NCBI GenBank assembly: GCA_017935365.1
Contig: JAGBHT010000009.1
Coordinates: 34,454 to 98,453 of the forward strand
DNA: 64,000 bases
Direction: 5' to 3'
Origin: Ruminiclostridium sp.
GTDB lineage: Bacteria > Bacillota > Clostridia > Oscillospirales > Ruminococcaceae
Positions 1 to 7,264 of the stretch are shown piece after piece. Both the position numbers and the translations under genes were made by a program. Position 1 is the stretch's first letter. Each line of letters begins with the position of its first letter. The notes below the pieces were generated by a model that did no database searches, was not told the origin of the DNA, and was given only the letters and a program-made list of their open reading frames with translations.

Positions 1-46
1 CTGCCATTCCCGATGCGGCTATATTAAGCGAGCTTAAAAACGCCAT
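1..46 (-). CDS. flgC: FlgC, flagellar basal-body rod protein (N-terminal fragment)
   Basis: Only the first 15 codons lie in the window; the gene runs off the left edge. The leftward reading begins ATG and gives MAFLSSLNIAASGMA, the usual start of FlgC, a proximal rod subunit of the flagellar basal body exported by the flagellar type III apparatus. An AGGAG ribosome-binding site lies just upstream of the ATG. It follows flgB in the same direction, the standard flgB-flgC order, so the two are probably co-transcribed. Recognition rests on a short N-terminus plus gene order. Confidence 0.85.
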   Translation of the reverse strand, partial: MAFLSSLNIAASGMA

Positions 47-130
47 GCAAAAAACTCCTTTCTGTATGTCAAAAAAGCGTTGAAATCCGTTTCACTGTAT
101 ATAATCCATTATTTTAAAGCGTCTGCTTTA

Positions 131-162
131 AGGCAATAGCCGTTAATTGTGCGGTATTGCCT
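131..162 (-). promoter_or_regulatory. Hairpin between flgB and flgC
   Basis: AGGCAATA and TATTGCCT form perfect 8-bp arms that continue through a CCG/CGG pairing, right after the flgB stop codon. A second small hairpin (AAAGC/GCTTT) lies at 116-130. There is no clean T-run, so this is more likely an mRNA-stability or partial-attenuation structure than a full terminator. Confidence 0.4.
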
Positions 163-166
163 AAAA

Positions 167-550
167 TTACGTTTTCATTGCCGAGCGCAGTCTGGTGAAC
201 TCTCCGTTCATCTGGTTTTTGAGCGCCTGATACTGTAACTGTACCTTTGCAAGTTCGTTTGACTGTGAGTCAACATCTACGTTATTACCGTCCGGCTGAG
301 TGTTTGTGTCGTCGTCCTCGTACACTTTCGTTGCAAGCTCTACCTGCTTTGCGCCATCCTTAGCCTTACCGCCGATAACGCTGGTGTTTTCCATTCTGTC
401 TTTGAGAACAGCATAAAAGTCAAGATACTTACAGTTATAACCGGGGGTATCCTGATTGGCTATGTTTTGTGCAATTATCTGCTGCTTCTGCCACATTACC
501 GAAAGTCCCTGCTCGGTTATGCGGAAAGCGTTTGTGTTGAAAAGTGCCAT
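167..550 (-). CDS. flgB: FlgB, flagellar basal-body rod protein
   Basis: 127 aa, within the normal FlgB size. FlgB forms part of the proximal rod crossing the cell wall. The N-terminus holds the rod/hook signature with the IAQNIANQDTPGYN motif (about residues 26-39), and the C-terminus ends in the helical LAKVQLQYQALKNQM segment that packs in axial flagellar proteins. An AAAGGAGGA site sits 4-5 nt before the ATG. The gene is leftward, followed by flgC, and preceded by a good sigma-A type promoter, so it is probably the first gene of a flagellar operon continuing outside the window. Confidence 0.95.
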   Translation of the reverse strand: MALFNTNAFRITEQGLSVMWQKQQIIAQNIANQDTPGYNCKYLDFYAVLKDRMENTSVIGGKAKDGAKQVELATKVYEDDDTNTQPDGNNVDVDSQSNELAKVQLQYQALKNQMNGEFTRLRSAMKT

Positions 551-733
551 ATATCCTCCTTTTCAGTCTGAGGTCTTTCCTGACTGTTAATGACTTTAAC
601 AGGTTCTGTATTTTGTGCGTTTCAGTAGCATCGTTACAATATATAGAAAAGTAATTTTAACTATGTAAAAATTACACGAGTTTTGGCACTATTTTAACAT
701 TTTTTAGCTTTAATGCCACCAACTCAATTGTAT

Positions 734-762
734 ATTATACAACATTTTAAGATTTTTTGCAA
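734..762 (-). promoter_or_regulatory. Promoter for the flgB operon
   Basis: Reading leftward: -35 TTGCAA, 17-nt spacer, -10 TATAAT. The predicted start near 727 leaves a leader of about 175 nt before flgB. It resembles a housekeeping (sigma-A) promoter rather than a sigma-D flagellar promoter. Confidence 0.6.
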
Positions 763-868
763 GGCTAAAAGGAAAATTCTGTTGATTTTTGTACTTATTT
801 AATAAAAGCGTGGGTGTTTGATATATAACAGCTGTATTTTTTCGTCAGACTGCACAATGGCACCCTTT

Positions 869-1483
869 TTACCACTTCCTGTCGAATGTCGGAAGCTCGC
901 CGTATGAACTTCTTTTCCTTTGCCTGTAAATCATTTTAGGACGTGGTACGGGACGGCTTTGCATCTGCTTTTTCCTGTCACGGCACTTAATATATCTCTG
1001 CGCCGCTATACGGCAGTGCCTGAATATTGTTTTCTGTGCGGTAAAGCACGACGGTAGCGTAACTGACTTTACCTCGGTAAACCCGTTATCGTTGAACCAC
1101 CAGTTGTCAAATTCCGGCGCTCCGCGTCTTATATGATATGTGAGCCTGTCACTGCTGCCCTCATAATATCTTATCTTCCCCGTAAAAGTAAGTCTTCCGT
1201 TTTTTACGGAAAGTTTCAATCCGTCATAGGGTATGACCCAGAGCTTGCGTTCAACGCCGCCGGTGTCGGCAAATATACGGCCTGCGTACCTGCTGTATAC
1301 AGCTGCGCTTTTCTGAATTTCAAAGTAGGTGCTGCGGGTTATATGGCGCGCTCTCGTTTCGCATACGAGAAATATTATAAGGCTCAGAAAAAGCCATACT
1401 GTAACGCATACCGCAGGTATCAGAAGTCTTACAGTGACAAAATTTTCTGTGCGCCAGTTTCTTGTCTGAAGAATCAGCGACAT
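869..1483 (-). CDS. Hypothetical membrane protein, start uncertain
   Basis: From the first available ATG the protein is 204 aa, with one hydrophobic segment near residues 18-41 (VRLLIPAVCVTVWLF) and a soluble, basic C-terminal part rich in Arg and Lys. I do not recognise a family. This ATG has no ribosome-binding site. The same frame stays open upstream to about 1618 without any ATG, GTG or TTG, and encodes another hydrophobic stretch (about 1484-1530), while a strong GGGAGG site lies at about 1598-1603. The true start may lie upstream, with the frame interrupted at a seven-T run (1574-1580, complement). The overlapping rightward frame at 1133-1504 is less protein-like. Confidence 0.5.
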   Translation of the reverse strand: MSLILQTRNWRTENFVTVRLLIPAVCVTVWLFLSLIIFLVCETRARHITRSTYFEIQKSAAVYSRYAGRIFADTGGVERKLWVIPYDGLKLSVKNGRLTFTGKIRYYEGSSDRLTYHIRRGAPEFDNWWFNDNGFTEVKSVTLPSCFTAQKTIFRHCRIAAQRYIKCRDRKKQMQSRPVPRPKMIYRQRKRSSYGELPTFDRKW

Positions 1484-1751
1484 AAGGCTGAGAAGTGCCG
1501 GTAGGGCGAGTACCGCTCCTATTGCCGTGCTGGCTTTTCTGCACGCTTCGCGGTATCCTTTTGTATCGGCGTGAAAAAAATTCTGCGTACCCGCACCTCC
1601 CTTAAGACAAACTTCTGCTTATACTAATTATATTATAGCCGCCTTACAAAAGTCAACGAACTTTTCTTAATTAAAATGTATAAAAACGACCCGCATTTTT
1701 TAAACAATTCGCAGAATTTTTAAAAGTCGACGAAAAAACCGATGATTTAAC

Positions 1752-1780
1752 TTGATTTATTGGCTATTTTATTGTATACT
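1752..1780 (+). promoter_or_regulatory. Promoter for the PilZ gene
   Basis: -35 TTGATT, 17-nt spacer, -10 TATACT. The predicted start is near 1787, about 80 nt before the PilZ start codon. No terminator is seen between the PilZ gene and the following GGDEF gene, so both may be transcribed from here. Confidence 0.6.
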
Positions 1781-1865
1781 TAATGTTAAATGATATTATA
1801 GGCGTGTTGGGTACGGCAGTTTATGCCAATTTCCCCGTGTGTCTTTGAAAGGGGGAGTTGTGTTT

Positions 1866-2564
1866 TTGAGCTACAAGAAAGAAGATTTCACTTCTTTTGA
1901 GATAACTTCGCTTGACGGCGAAAGGCTGTTCTATACGGAAAACAACTTTGACTTTCCCGTAATGTACGATATGAACGATAATCTTATCGACAATATGCTT
2001 ATGATAAAAGGACGTCGGCTCCCGGAAATTGACACGTCTGAATATGTCTATGTTATCGCCCATATGCGCGGCGGTGACAGATACAGGTATAAGACAAACA
2101 TCTCCGTGTCTACCGACAGGCAGATGAACGTCATACTAAGACCGGATAAGGCAGAACTGCTTGAAGAACGCAGACGTTACTTCAAGATAAAGACAAACGA
2201 GAGCGCATTCATTACGCTGAGAACTCAGGAGGGCGATGATAAGCCTACCCCGCTTGAGCCGCCTGCCGAGATTTATATCAAGGATATCAATGTCGGAGGC
2301 GTGTTCTTCATCTGTACCGATACACGCAGACGTTTTGCGAAGGGTGATAAACTGCTGGTGCTGGTCAATCTGTCCGGTACGCGTCTTGAACTTAACGCTG
2401 AGGTGCTGAGAGAACAGGCGATAGAATCTCAGGAAGCGGATACGGGTTACGGTTGCCGGTTTATCGGTGTTTCACATTCGCAGGAAGAAACTATTTCGAG
2501 ATATATTTACAAATTGCAGTTTGAAATGCTGCAGAAATCGCGCGAAAAGCGTGATATGTTTTAA
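1866..2564 (+). CDS. PilZ domain protein (YcgR-like), candidate c-di-GMP receptor
   Basis: About 232 aa from the chosen TTG. An N-terminal YcgR-like domain (about 1-95) is followed by a PilZ domain (about 100-225). The c-di-GMP-binding arginine motif is visible as ERRRYFKIK, and the second motif, usually (D/N)xSxxG, appears as DINVGG with Asn replacing Ser. YcgR-type proteins bind c-di-GMP and slow the flagellar motor. The TTG at 1866 is preferred because AAAGGGGGA lies 9 nt upstream; an in-frame GTG at 1839 precedes that site and is less likely. The next gene, 25 nt away, is a diguanylate cyclase, which supports a c-di-GMP role. Confidence 0.82.
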   Translation: MSYKKEDFTSFEITSLDGERLFYTENNFDFPVMYDMNDNLIDNMLMIKGRRLPEIDTSEYVYVIAHMRGGDRYRYKTNISVSTDRQMNVILRPDKAELLEERRRYFKIKTNESAFITLRTQEGDDKPTPLEPPAEIYIKDINVGGVFFICTDTRRRFAKGDKLLVLVNLSGTRLELNAEVLREQAIESQEADTGYGCRFIGVSHSQEETISRYIYKLQFEMLQKSREKRDMF

Positions 2565-2589
2565 ATAAGGGCTTCGGAGGTCACTCAAT

Positions 2590-4602
2590 ATGCAGTCATT
2601 TAAAATCAAAACGACTTTACGCATACTTACTACCGCATTTGCGGTTATACCGATGCTGATAGTCGGCATTGTCGGATATTTCAGCATGACAGGCTTTGCC
2701 GCCAATTCGGTAAGCCAGTTTGCAAGAGCGGCAGGTGCCGCGCAAGAGGAGATAATCAACCAGTATCTCAACGAATGTATATCCGATGTTGTTTACCTTT
2801 CGTTCAGCAATTCGGCAGGCACACTTGCGCAGAGCGGTCAGGGCGATGACGCAAAGTCAAAGCTGTCGTTGCTTTCGGAGAACATCGAAACAAGAAACAG
2901 CGGTTTCAAGAACATAGTCATCACCGATACTTCCGGTAATATTGTGTATGAATATGATGACGTACAGGGCATGAAGGAAAGCTTCTTCGGTTTTGAAGAG
3001 ATCGAGGACCTCCAGGTTGGAAACATAAAAATATCCAATATCTATATGAATAATGAAGATTACGGTACGGATGTATTCTTTGTTGCAAAAGCTATAGACA
3101 AGGACGGACTTAATATCAAAGACGGCTATGCGATCGAAGTCGTTGAACTCAGCCGCATAACCGAAATACTTTCACATTCCACATACGAGGAAGGAAAGGG
3201 ATATCTTACCGTATCCGACAGTACCGGCTGTGTGCTTAACTACAACGGAACAGCAGTACAGAAGATCGATGATATTTCGGATATCGGTATGCGGGATATA
3301 TTCAGATCGACAGTCAAGCCCGTAAAGAAGGACGAAAACATTGATTACAATGCAGGTTCGTCGCTTGGTTGCTATAACTATTTCTCAGGTTCGACAACCG
3401 CCGGCTGGAAGTGGGTCAGTGTATATCCCGGCAATATGTCAATGTCACAGATAATGGTGCCGGTAGCAATATCGGTAGGTTCAATGGCGGTACTTGCCGT
3501 TATATGCGCTTTGCTCGGCATACTCATTACCAAGTCTATTGTAAACCCGATGAACCAGATGGTTGCGGTTGCGCGTGAAATTCAGGAGGGCGACCGTGAA
3601 AAGCGTCTTGATATAAAGGCTCACAACGAGTTCAAGGATATTTCCGAGCTGTTCAATAATATGCTCGATGACGTAAGTATGTCGGAAGAGTTACACAGAA
3701 CAATATCCGACATTTCGGATAATATGCTGTTCGAGTGGGATTTCCACAAGGAATCAATGTATATCTCGGATAACTTCAGGGAGAAGTTCGATATCGACCC
3801 GAAGGAAGCACAGCTTGCAAACGGTAAGTTCCTTGACAAGCTTATGAGCGAGGAATATGCGGAGGTCTACAAGCGTGACATCAGCACACTGCTTAAGAAC
3901 AGAACAGGTCACAGCGGCGAATACCAGATGACTACCAAGAACGGCAGTCTGCTGTGGTTCTCGGTGCGTGCGCTCTGCGTTACCGACCGTCTTGGCGAAC
4001 CGCTCCGTGTTATCGGTGTCGTAACAGATATAGACAGCGAAAAGAAGCTAGAGCTTCAGCTCTCTGAGCGTGCAAGTTACGACTTCTTATCACAGCTTTA
4101 CAACAGAAGTACGTTCGAGCGCGAGCTCAAGAGTGAGATCGAGCGTAGCGCACACGCTAAGGTTGCGGTACTCTTTATAGATGTAGACGACTTCAAGTTT
4201 ATCAACGACCGTTTCGGACATTCGGTAGGCGACGAAGTTATCAAGTATGTTGCAGGCTGTATCAAACAGCGTGTAAAGGGCAGCGGATTTGCCGGACGTT
4301 TCGGCGGTGATGAGTTTGTACTCTGCATTACTGATCCCAAGCAGATCGAAGAGATAGAGAGCCTGTCGCTCGACCTTATCGATGAGCTTTACGAAGGCTA
4401 TCATTCAGAGCTTGCCAATGTTTCGATAAATGTCAAGGCAAGTATCGGTATTGCATTCTTCCCCGAAAACGGCGATGACAGCAACAAGATAGTTGCCGCC
4501 GCTGACGAGGCTATGTACTTCGTAAAGAAGAACGGCAAGGCAAACTACCACATTTACCAGCCCGAAGATTCGCAGATAGAGGATCTTCAGCACACTCTGT
4601 AA
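2590..4602 (+). CDS. Membrane diguanylate cyclase (sensor-HAMP-PAS-GGDEF)
   Basis: 670 aa. Transmembrane helix near residues 13-35; extracytoplasmic sensor region (Cache-like, inferred) to about 285; second helix about 293-317; HAMP linker about 318-370; PAS domain about 370-490 (MYISDNFREKFDI, followed by a PAC-like VTDIDSEKK); GGDEF domain about 505-658 with intact RFGGDEF near 570-576. It should condense two GTP to c-di-GMP in response to an external ligand. The product-inhibition I-site (RxxD before GGDEF) reads KGSG, so allosteric feedback is probably absent. There is no EAL or HD-GYP domain. GGAGG precedes the ATG. It lies downstream of the PilZ gene, its likely receptor. Confidence 0.92.
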   Translation: MQSFKIKTTLRILTTAFAVIPMLIVGIVGYFSMTGFAANSVSQFARAAGAAQEEIINQYLNECISDVVYLSFSNSAGTLAQSGQGDDAKSKLSLLSENIETRNSGFKNIVITDTSGNIVYEYDDVQGMKESFFGFEEIEDLQVGNIKISNIYMNNEDYGTDVFFVAKAIDKDGLNIKDGYAIEVVELSRITEILSHSTYEEGKGYLTVSDSTGCVLNYNGTAVQKIDDISDIGMRDIFRSTVKPVKKDENIDYNAGSSLGCYNYFSGSTTAGWKWVSVYPGNMSMSQIMVPVAISVGSMAVLAVICALLGILITKSIVNPMNQMVAVAREIQEGDREKRLDIKAHNEFKDISELFNNMLDDVSMSEELHRTISDISDNMLFEWDFHKESMYISDNFREKFDIDPKEAQLANGKFLDKLMSEEYAEVYKRDISTLLKNRTGHSGEYQMTTKNGSLLWFSVRALCVTDRLGEPLRVIGVVTDIDSEKKLELQLSERASYDFLSQLYNRSTFERELKSEIERSAHAKVAVLFIDVDDFKFINDRFGHSVGDEVIKYVAGCIKQRVKGSGFAGRFGGDEFVLCITDPKQIEEIESLSLDLIDELYEGYHSELANVSINVKASIGIAFFPENGDDSNKIVAAADEAMYFVKKNGKANYHIYQPEDSQIEDLQHTL

Positions 4603-4616
4603 TTAAATCAAATATT

Positions 4617-4650
4617 CATACCCGCTTTTTTGGCGGGTATGACTGTTTTT
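4617..4650 (+). terminator. Terminator after the GGDEF gene
   Basis: Perfect 9-bp stem CATACCCGC/GCGGGTATG followed by a T-run at 4645-4650. Confidence 0.8.
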
Positions 4651-4711
4651 ATATGTAAATAATTTGAAACATAAAAATTTAACCGGACAAATCAAAGAGA
4701 GGATATACCGT

Positions 4712-5527
4712 ATGGCAGTCGTTATAGCTATAACAAATCAGAAAGGCGGAGTTGGCAAAACCACGACTTGTTCCGCATTCTGCGGAGGTCTTACCGAAAG
4801 CGGAAAAAGCGTTCTTGCAATAGACCTTGACCCGCAGGGAAACTTGAGCTTCAGCTTAGGTGCCGATGCTGAGGAAAGCTATACTATGTACGATGTGTTC
4901 AAGGGGAACTGCACGGTAAAGGAAGCAATACAGAGCACCGACAACTGCGATGTTATACCGGCGAATATTCTGCTGTCAGGCTGTGAGCTGGAACTTACCG
5001 GCGTGGGGCGTGAATACCTTCTCAGAGAGGCTCTGACAGATGTAATGGATGAATATGACTACATAATGATAGACACCCCTCCTGCACTGTCTATCCTCAC
5101 TATAAACGCATATACGGCGGCTGATAAGCTGATCATACCGATGATAGCTGAAATACTCAGCTTACAGGGTATAGCTCAGCTTAAAGAAACCATTTTTGCG
5201 GTAAAGAAGTACTACAACAAAGACCTTGAAATAACCGGCATATTGCTCAATAAATATAATCCTCGTCTTGTTCTGACAAAGGAAGTCGAAGAGCTTGCGG
5301 GTATGATAGCAGAGCAACTCGGCACAAAGATACTCGAATCGCGCATTAGCACAAATGTTTCGCTTGCAGAAGCTCCTGCGCACGGAATATCAATTATGGA
5401 GTATGCACCACGTTCCAAGGCTACAGCTGAGTACAGAAACCTCATAAACGAAGTGACCGGTGTACCTATGAAGAAAGCGCCGAAAAAGGACGCTAAACGC
5501 CCTGCAAGACGTCCCGCTAAAAAGTAA
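4712..5527 (+). CDS. ParA/Soj-type ATPase
   Basis: 271 aa. The deviant Walker A motif KGGVGKTT is near residue 11, the switch/Walker A' region LDPQGNLSF near 43-51, and Walker B YIMIDTPP near 113. Such ATPases dimerise on ATP, bind DNA non-specifically and position chromosomes, plasmids or protein clusters. The C-terminus is a short Lys/Ala/Pro-rich basic tail. The ATG at 4712 follows AGAGAGGA by 8 nt; a TTG 48 nt earlier has no such site. No parB lies next to it. The partner, 19 nt downstream, is a ComFB-domain protein, so it may position a complex rather than act in chromosome partition; that is inference. Confidence 0.88.
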   Translation: MAVVIAITNQKGGVGKTTTCSAFCGGLTESGKSVLAIDLDPQGNLSFSLGADAEESYTMYDVFKGNCTVKEAIQSTDNCDVIPANILLSGCELELTGVGREYLLREALTDVMDEYDYIMIDTPPALSILTINAYTAADKLIIPMIAEILSLQGIAQLKETIFAVKKYYNKDLEITGILLNKYNPRLVLTKEVEELAGMIAEQLGTKILESRISTNVSLAEAPAHGISIMEYAPRSKATAEYRNLINEVTGVPMKKAPKKDAKRPARRPAKK

Positions 5528-5546
5528 ATGAAAGGAGTATCGCCTG

Positions 5547-6107
5547 ATGGCAGAAGAATATAAGTCAAGCAAGACAAAACAGGTAATGAATCTGATAAAC
5601 GCAAAACCGTCCGGCGTTAATCCGTTCTTACCGCCTGCTGAGCAGGAAAAAGAAAAGAAAGCAAGGGCTGAAAACACGGTTGAGGATAAGCTACTTACAT
5701 ATACACAGTCAAAGCGCGGTGCTTCGGCACCGAAACAGCCGCACACACCCAAACATAACCCTATGTTACATATTCCTGAAGAAGAACAGTCGGTGCAGAC
5801 GCAGAGCAAAACGTCTGCAAAGCCTGTAACGCATCACACCGGGCAGATCACCATTGACATTAACCGGATCATAATAGACGAAATTCTCGATGATGCGCTT
5901 ATGCGTTTCAATACCTGCCATTGCGAGAAATGTAAGAAGATAATTACCGAAAAGGTGCTTGAACAGGTCCCTGTAAAAATAGTAACGGTAACGCAGGACG
6001 AAGAACAGTCCGTGGTAGACAGCTATTGCAGTTATGCCAGAAAGGATATTTATGCTGCTATAGTCAAAGTAGTGCTTGCAAATAAACGTAAACCGTTCCA
6101 CAACTGA
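5547..6107 (+). CDS. ComFB-domain protein
   Basis: 186 aa. A polar, Pro/Lys/Gln-rich, probably disordered N-terminal half (about 1-100) leads into a compact C-terminal domain (about 105-186). That domain has the ComFB hallmarks: ITIDINRIIIDEILDDAL, the cysteine cluster CHCEKC, then KIITEKVLEQVPVKIV. ComFB was named from a Bacillus competence operon where its role is unclear; cyanobacterial members have been reported as cyclic dinucleotide receptors. The three cysteines could bind a metal. It follows the ParA ATPase with 19 nt between (AAAGGAG site) and lies near PilZ and GGDEF genes. The domain call is firm; the function is inferred. Confidence 0.75.
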   Translation: MAEEYKSSKTKQVMNLINAKPSGVNPFLPPAEQEKEKKARAENTVEDKLLTYTQSKRGASAPKQPHTPKHNPMLHIPEEEQSVQTQSKTSAKPVTHHTGQITIDINRIIIDEILDDALMRFNTCHCEKCKKIITEKVLEQVPVKIVTVTQDEEQSVVDSYCSYARKDIYAAIVKVVLANKRKPFHN

Positions 6108-6113
6108 TAGTCC

Positions 6114-6141
6114 GACAGCCACAGCATACGCTGTGGCTGTC
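6114..6141. terminator. Long hairpin after the ComFB gene
   Basis: Perfect 12-bp inverted repeat GACAGCCACAGC/GCTGTGGCTGTC with a 4-nt loop, 7 nt after the stop codon. No strong T-run follows, but position and stability suggest transcription termination. Confidence 0.65.
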
Positions 6142-6172
6142 GCTATATTCGCACTATAACATAAAACAACAC

Positions 6173-6201
6173 AAAAACCCCTCCGCCAAATAGCGGAGGG
6201 G
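6173..6201 (-). terminator. Terminator for the leftward surface protein gene
   Basis: CCCCTCCGC/GCGGAGGGG stem with a 6-nt loop, followed on the leftward strand by five T. It lies about 37 nt beyond the stop codon at 6238. Confidence 0.85.
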
Positions 6202-6237
6202 TCATATGCTCTTTTATCAAAGCGCTAATCAGTCAGA

Positions 6238-6984
6238 TTACTTGCTTCTCTTCTTAAGAACAACACCTGCTGTAGCAACTGCTGCTGCTGCAAGAGCTGC
6301 AGGAACAACTGCAACTGCAACACCTGTGTCAGGGCTTACGGGGTTGCCTGTGCAATCACCGGGGTTTACGGGCTCAGACTCACCGGGGTTTGAAGGATCT
6401 TCAGGAACTTCGCCTGTTGAATCACCGGGGTTGGGCTCATCAGAAGGAGTTTCAGTTACGTCAGAAAGAGCAGCGATAACGTTGCCGTCCTTGTCGAGAA
6501 CTTCCATCTTTTCGAGTGTGAGATCAATGCCCCATGCCTGTGTCCAAAGCTGGCAGTATGTATCGTCATCAGCGAATACAGGAGTATCCTGGAGCCATGT
6601 AACTGTACCGTCTTCAGCTAAAACGATGGGCTTCTTGCCTGCTTCCTGACCCCATTCTGTGCTGAGCCAGCCTGTAGAATCAGAGTTTGCGCCGATACCG
6701 CCGCCAATCCATTCTTCACCGTTTACCTGATCAGCTGTAAGATCGAAGTAAACCTTCATACCATAGATGTCAGAACGAGCAACGTCCTTATCTGTGAACA
6801 GGTCAACAACGGGGTTGTGATCCTTATCTTCTTCATACAGCTTGATAACTGAGTCAGCGTTACCGTCTGATGCAGCGTCGATTGCGCTGTTTGATGTGAT
6901 TGTTGCTGCAAAAGCGCTTACTGCGAGTGTAGAAACTGCGAGTGAAGCAGCTGCGATAGCAGCTAAAGTCTTTGTAAACTTCAT
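6238..6984 (-). CDS. Secreted, sortase-type surface protein with CBM-like region
   Basis: 248 aa. Sec signal peptide MKFTKTLAAIAAASLAVSTL ending in AFA (cleavage near residue 29); secreted domain about 30-180; Pro/Gly/Glu-rich linker with repeated DEPNPGD/ESEPVNPGD units; and a C-terminal sorting signal SPDTG, hydrophobic helix and KKRSK tail. SPDTG replaces the usual LPxTG. The QLWTQAWGIDL...LDKDGN stretch resembles a motif in the paralogue at 7265 and in ruminococcal cellulose-binding modules, so it may bind plant polysaccharide at the cell wall; no catalytic residues are recognised. The ATG at 6984 is chosen because GGAGGA precedes it; an upstream ATG lies before that site. Confidence 0.8.
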   Translation of the reverse strand: MKFTKTLAAIAAASLAVSTLAVSAFAATITSNSAIDAASDGNADSVIKLYEEDKDHNPVVDLFTDKDVARSDIYGMKVYFDLTADQVNGEEWIGGGIGANSDSTGWLSTEWGQEAGKKPIVLAEDGTVTWLQDTPVFADDDTYCQLWTQAWGIDLTLEKMEVLDKDGNVIAALSDVTETPSDEPNPGDSTGEVPEDPSNPGESEPVNPGDCTGNPVSPDTGVAVAVVPAALAAAAVATAGVVLKKRSK

Positions 6985-7029
6985 TTTTTTGTCCTCCATA
7001 AAAATCAATTAGCTAATTTGCTATAATTA

Positions 7030-7058
7030 ATGATACTATATTGACGGACTTTTTGCAA
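7030..7058 (-). promoter_or_regulatory. Promoter for the surface protein gene at 6238
   Basis: Leftward -35 TTGCAA, 17-nt spacer, -10 TATCAT. The ATATAGTATCATTAAT core is identical in the promoter of the paralogue (8505-8533), so both are probably expressed together. Confidence 0.65.
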
Positions 7059-7198
7059 TAGACTATTTCCACAAAAAACTTTTCTCAAGTTTCTTCGATT
7101 TGTTGAAACAATATAATTATTGCTTGTTTTAAGCTGAATTATGGGGCTTTTGCAAAATTAATTTCCGCAAAACGAACTAAATACAGTACATTCTAAAC

Positions 7199-7224
7199 AA
7201 AAATCCCCTCCGTTTCCGGAGGGG
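7199..7224 (-). terminator. Terminator for the surface protein gene at 7265
   Basis: Leftward stem CCCCTCCG/CGGAGGGG closed by a GAAA tetraloop and followed by ATTTTT. Confidence 0.85.
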
Positions 7225-7264
7225 AGAATGTACTTAATTAAAGTAAATATTCACTTAACAGTGA

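Noticed and set aside
1133..1504. Rightward 123-codon frame opposite the hypothetical membrane protein
   Set aside because: It lacks a ribosome-binding site and any protein character; the leftward frame encodes a membrane helix and is more plausible.
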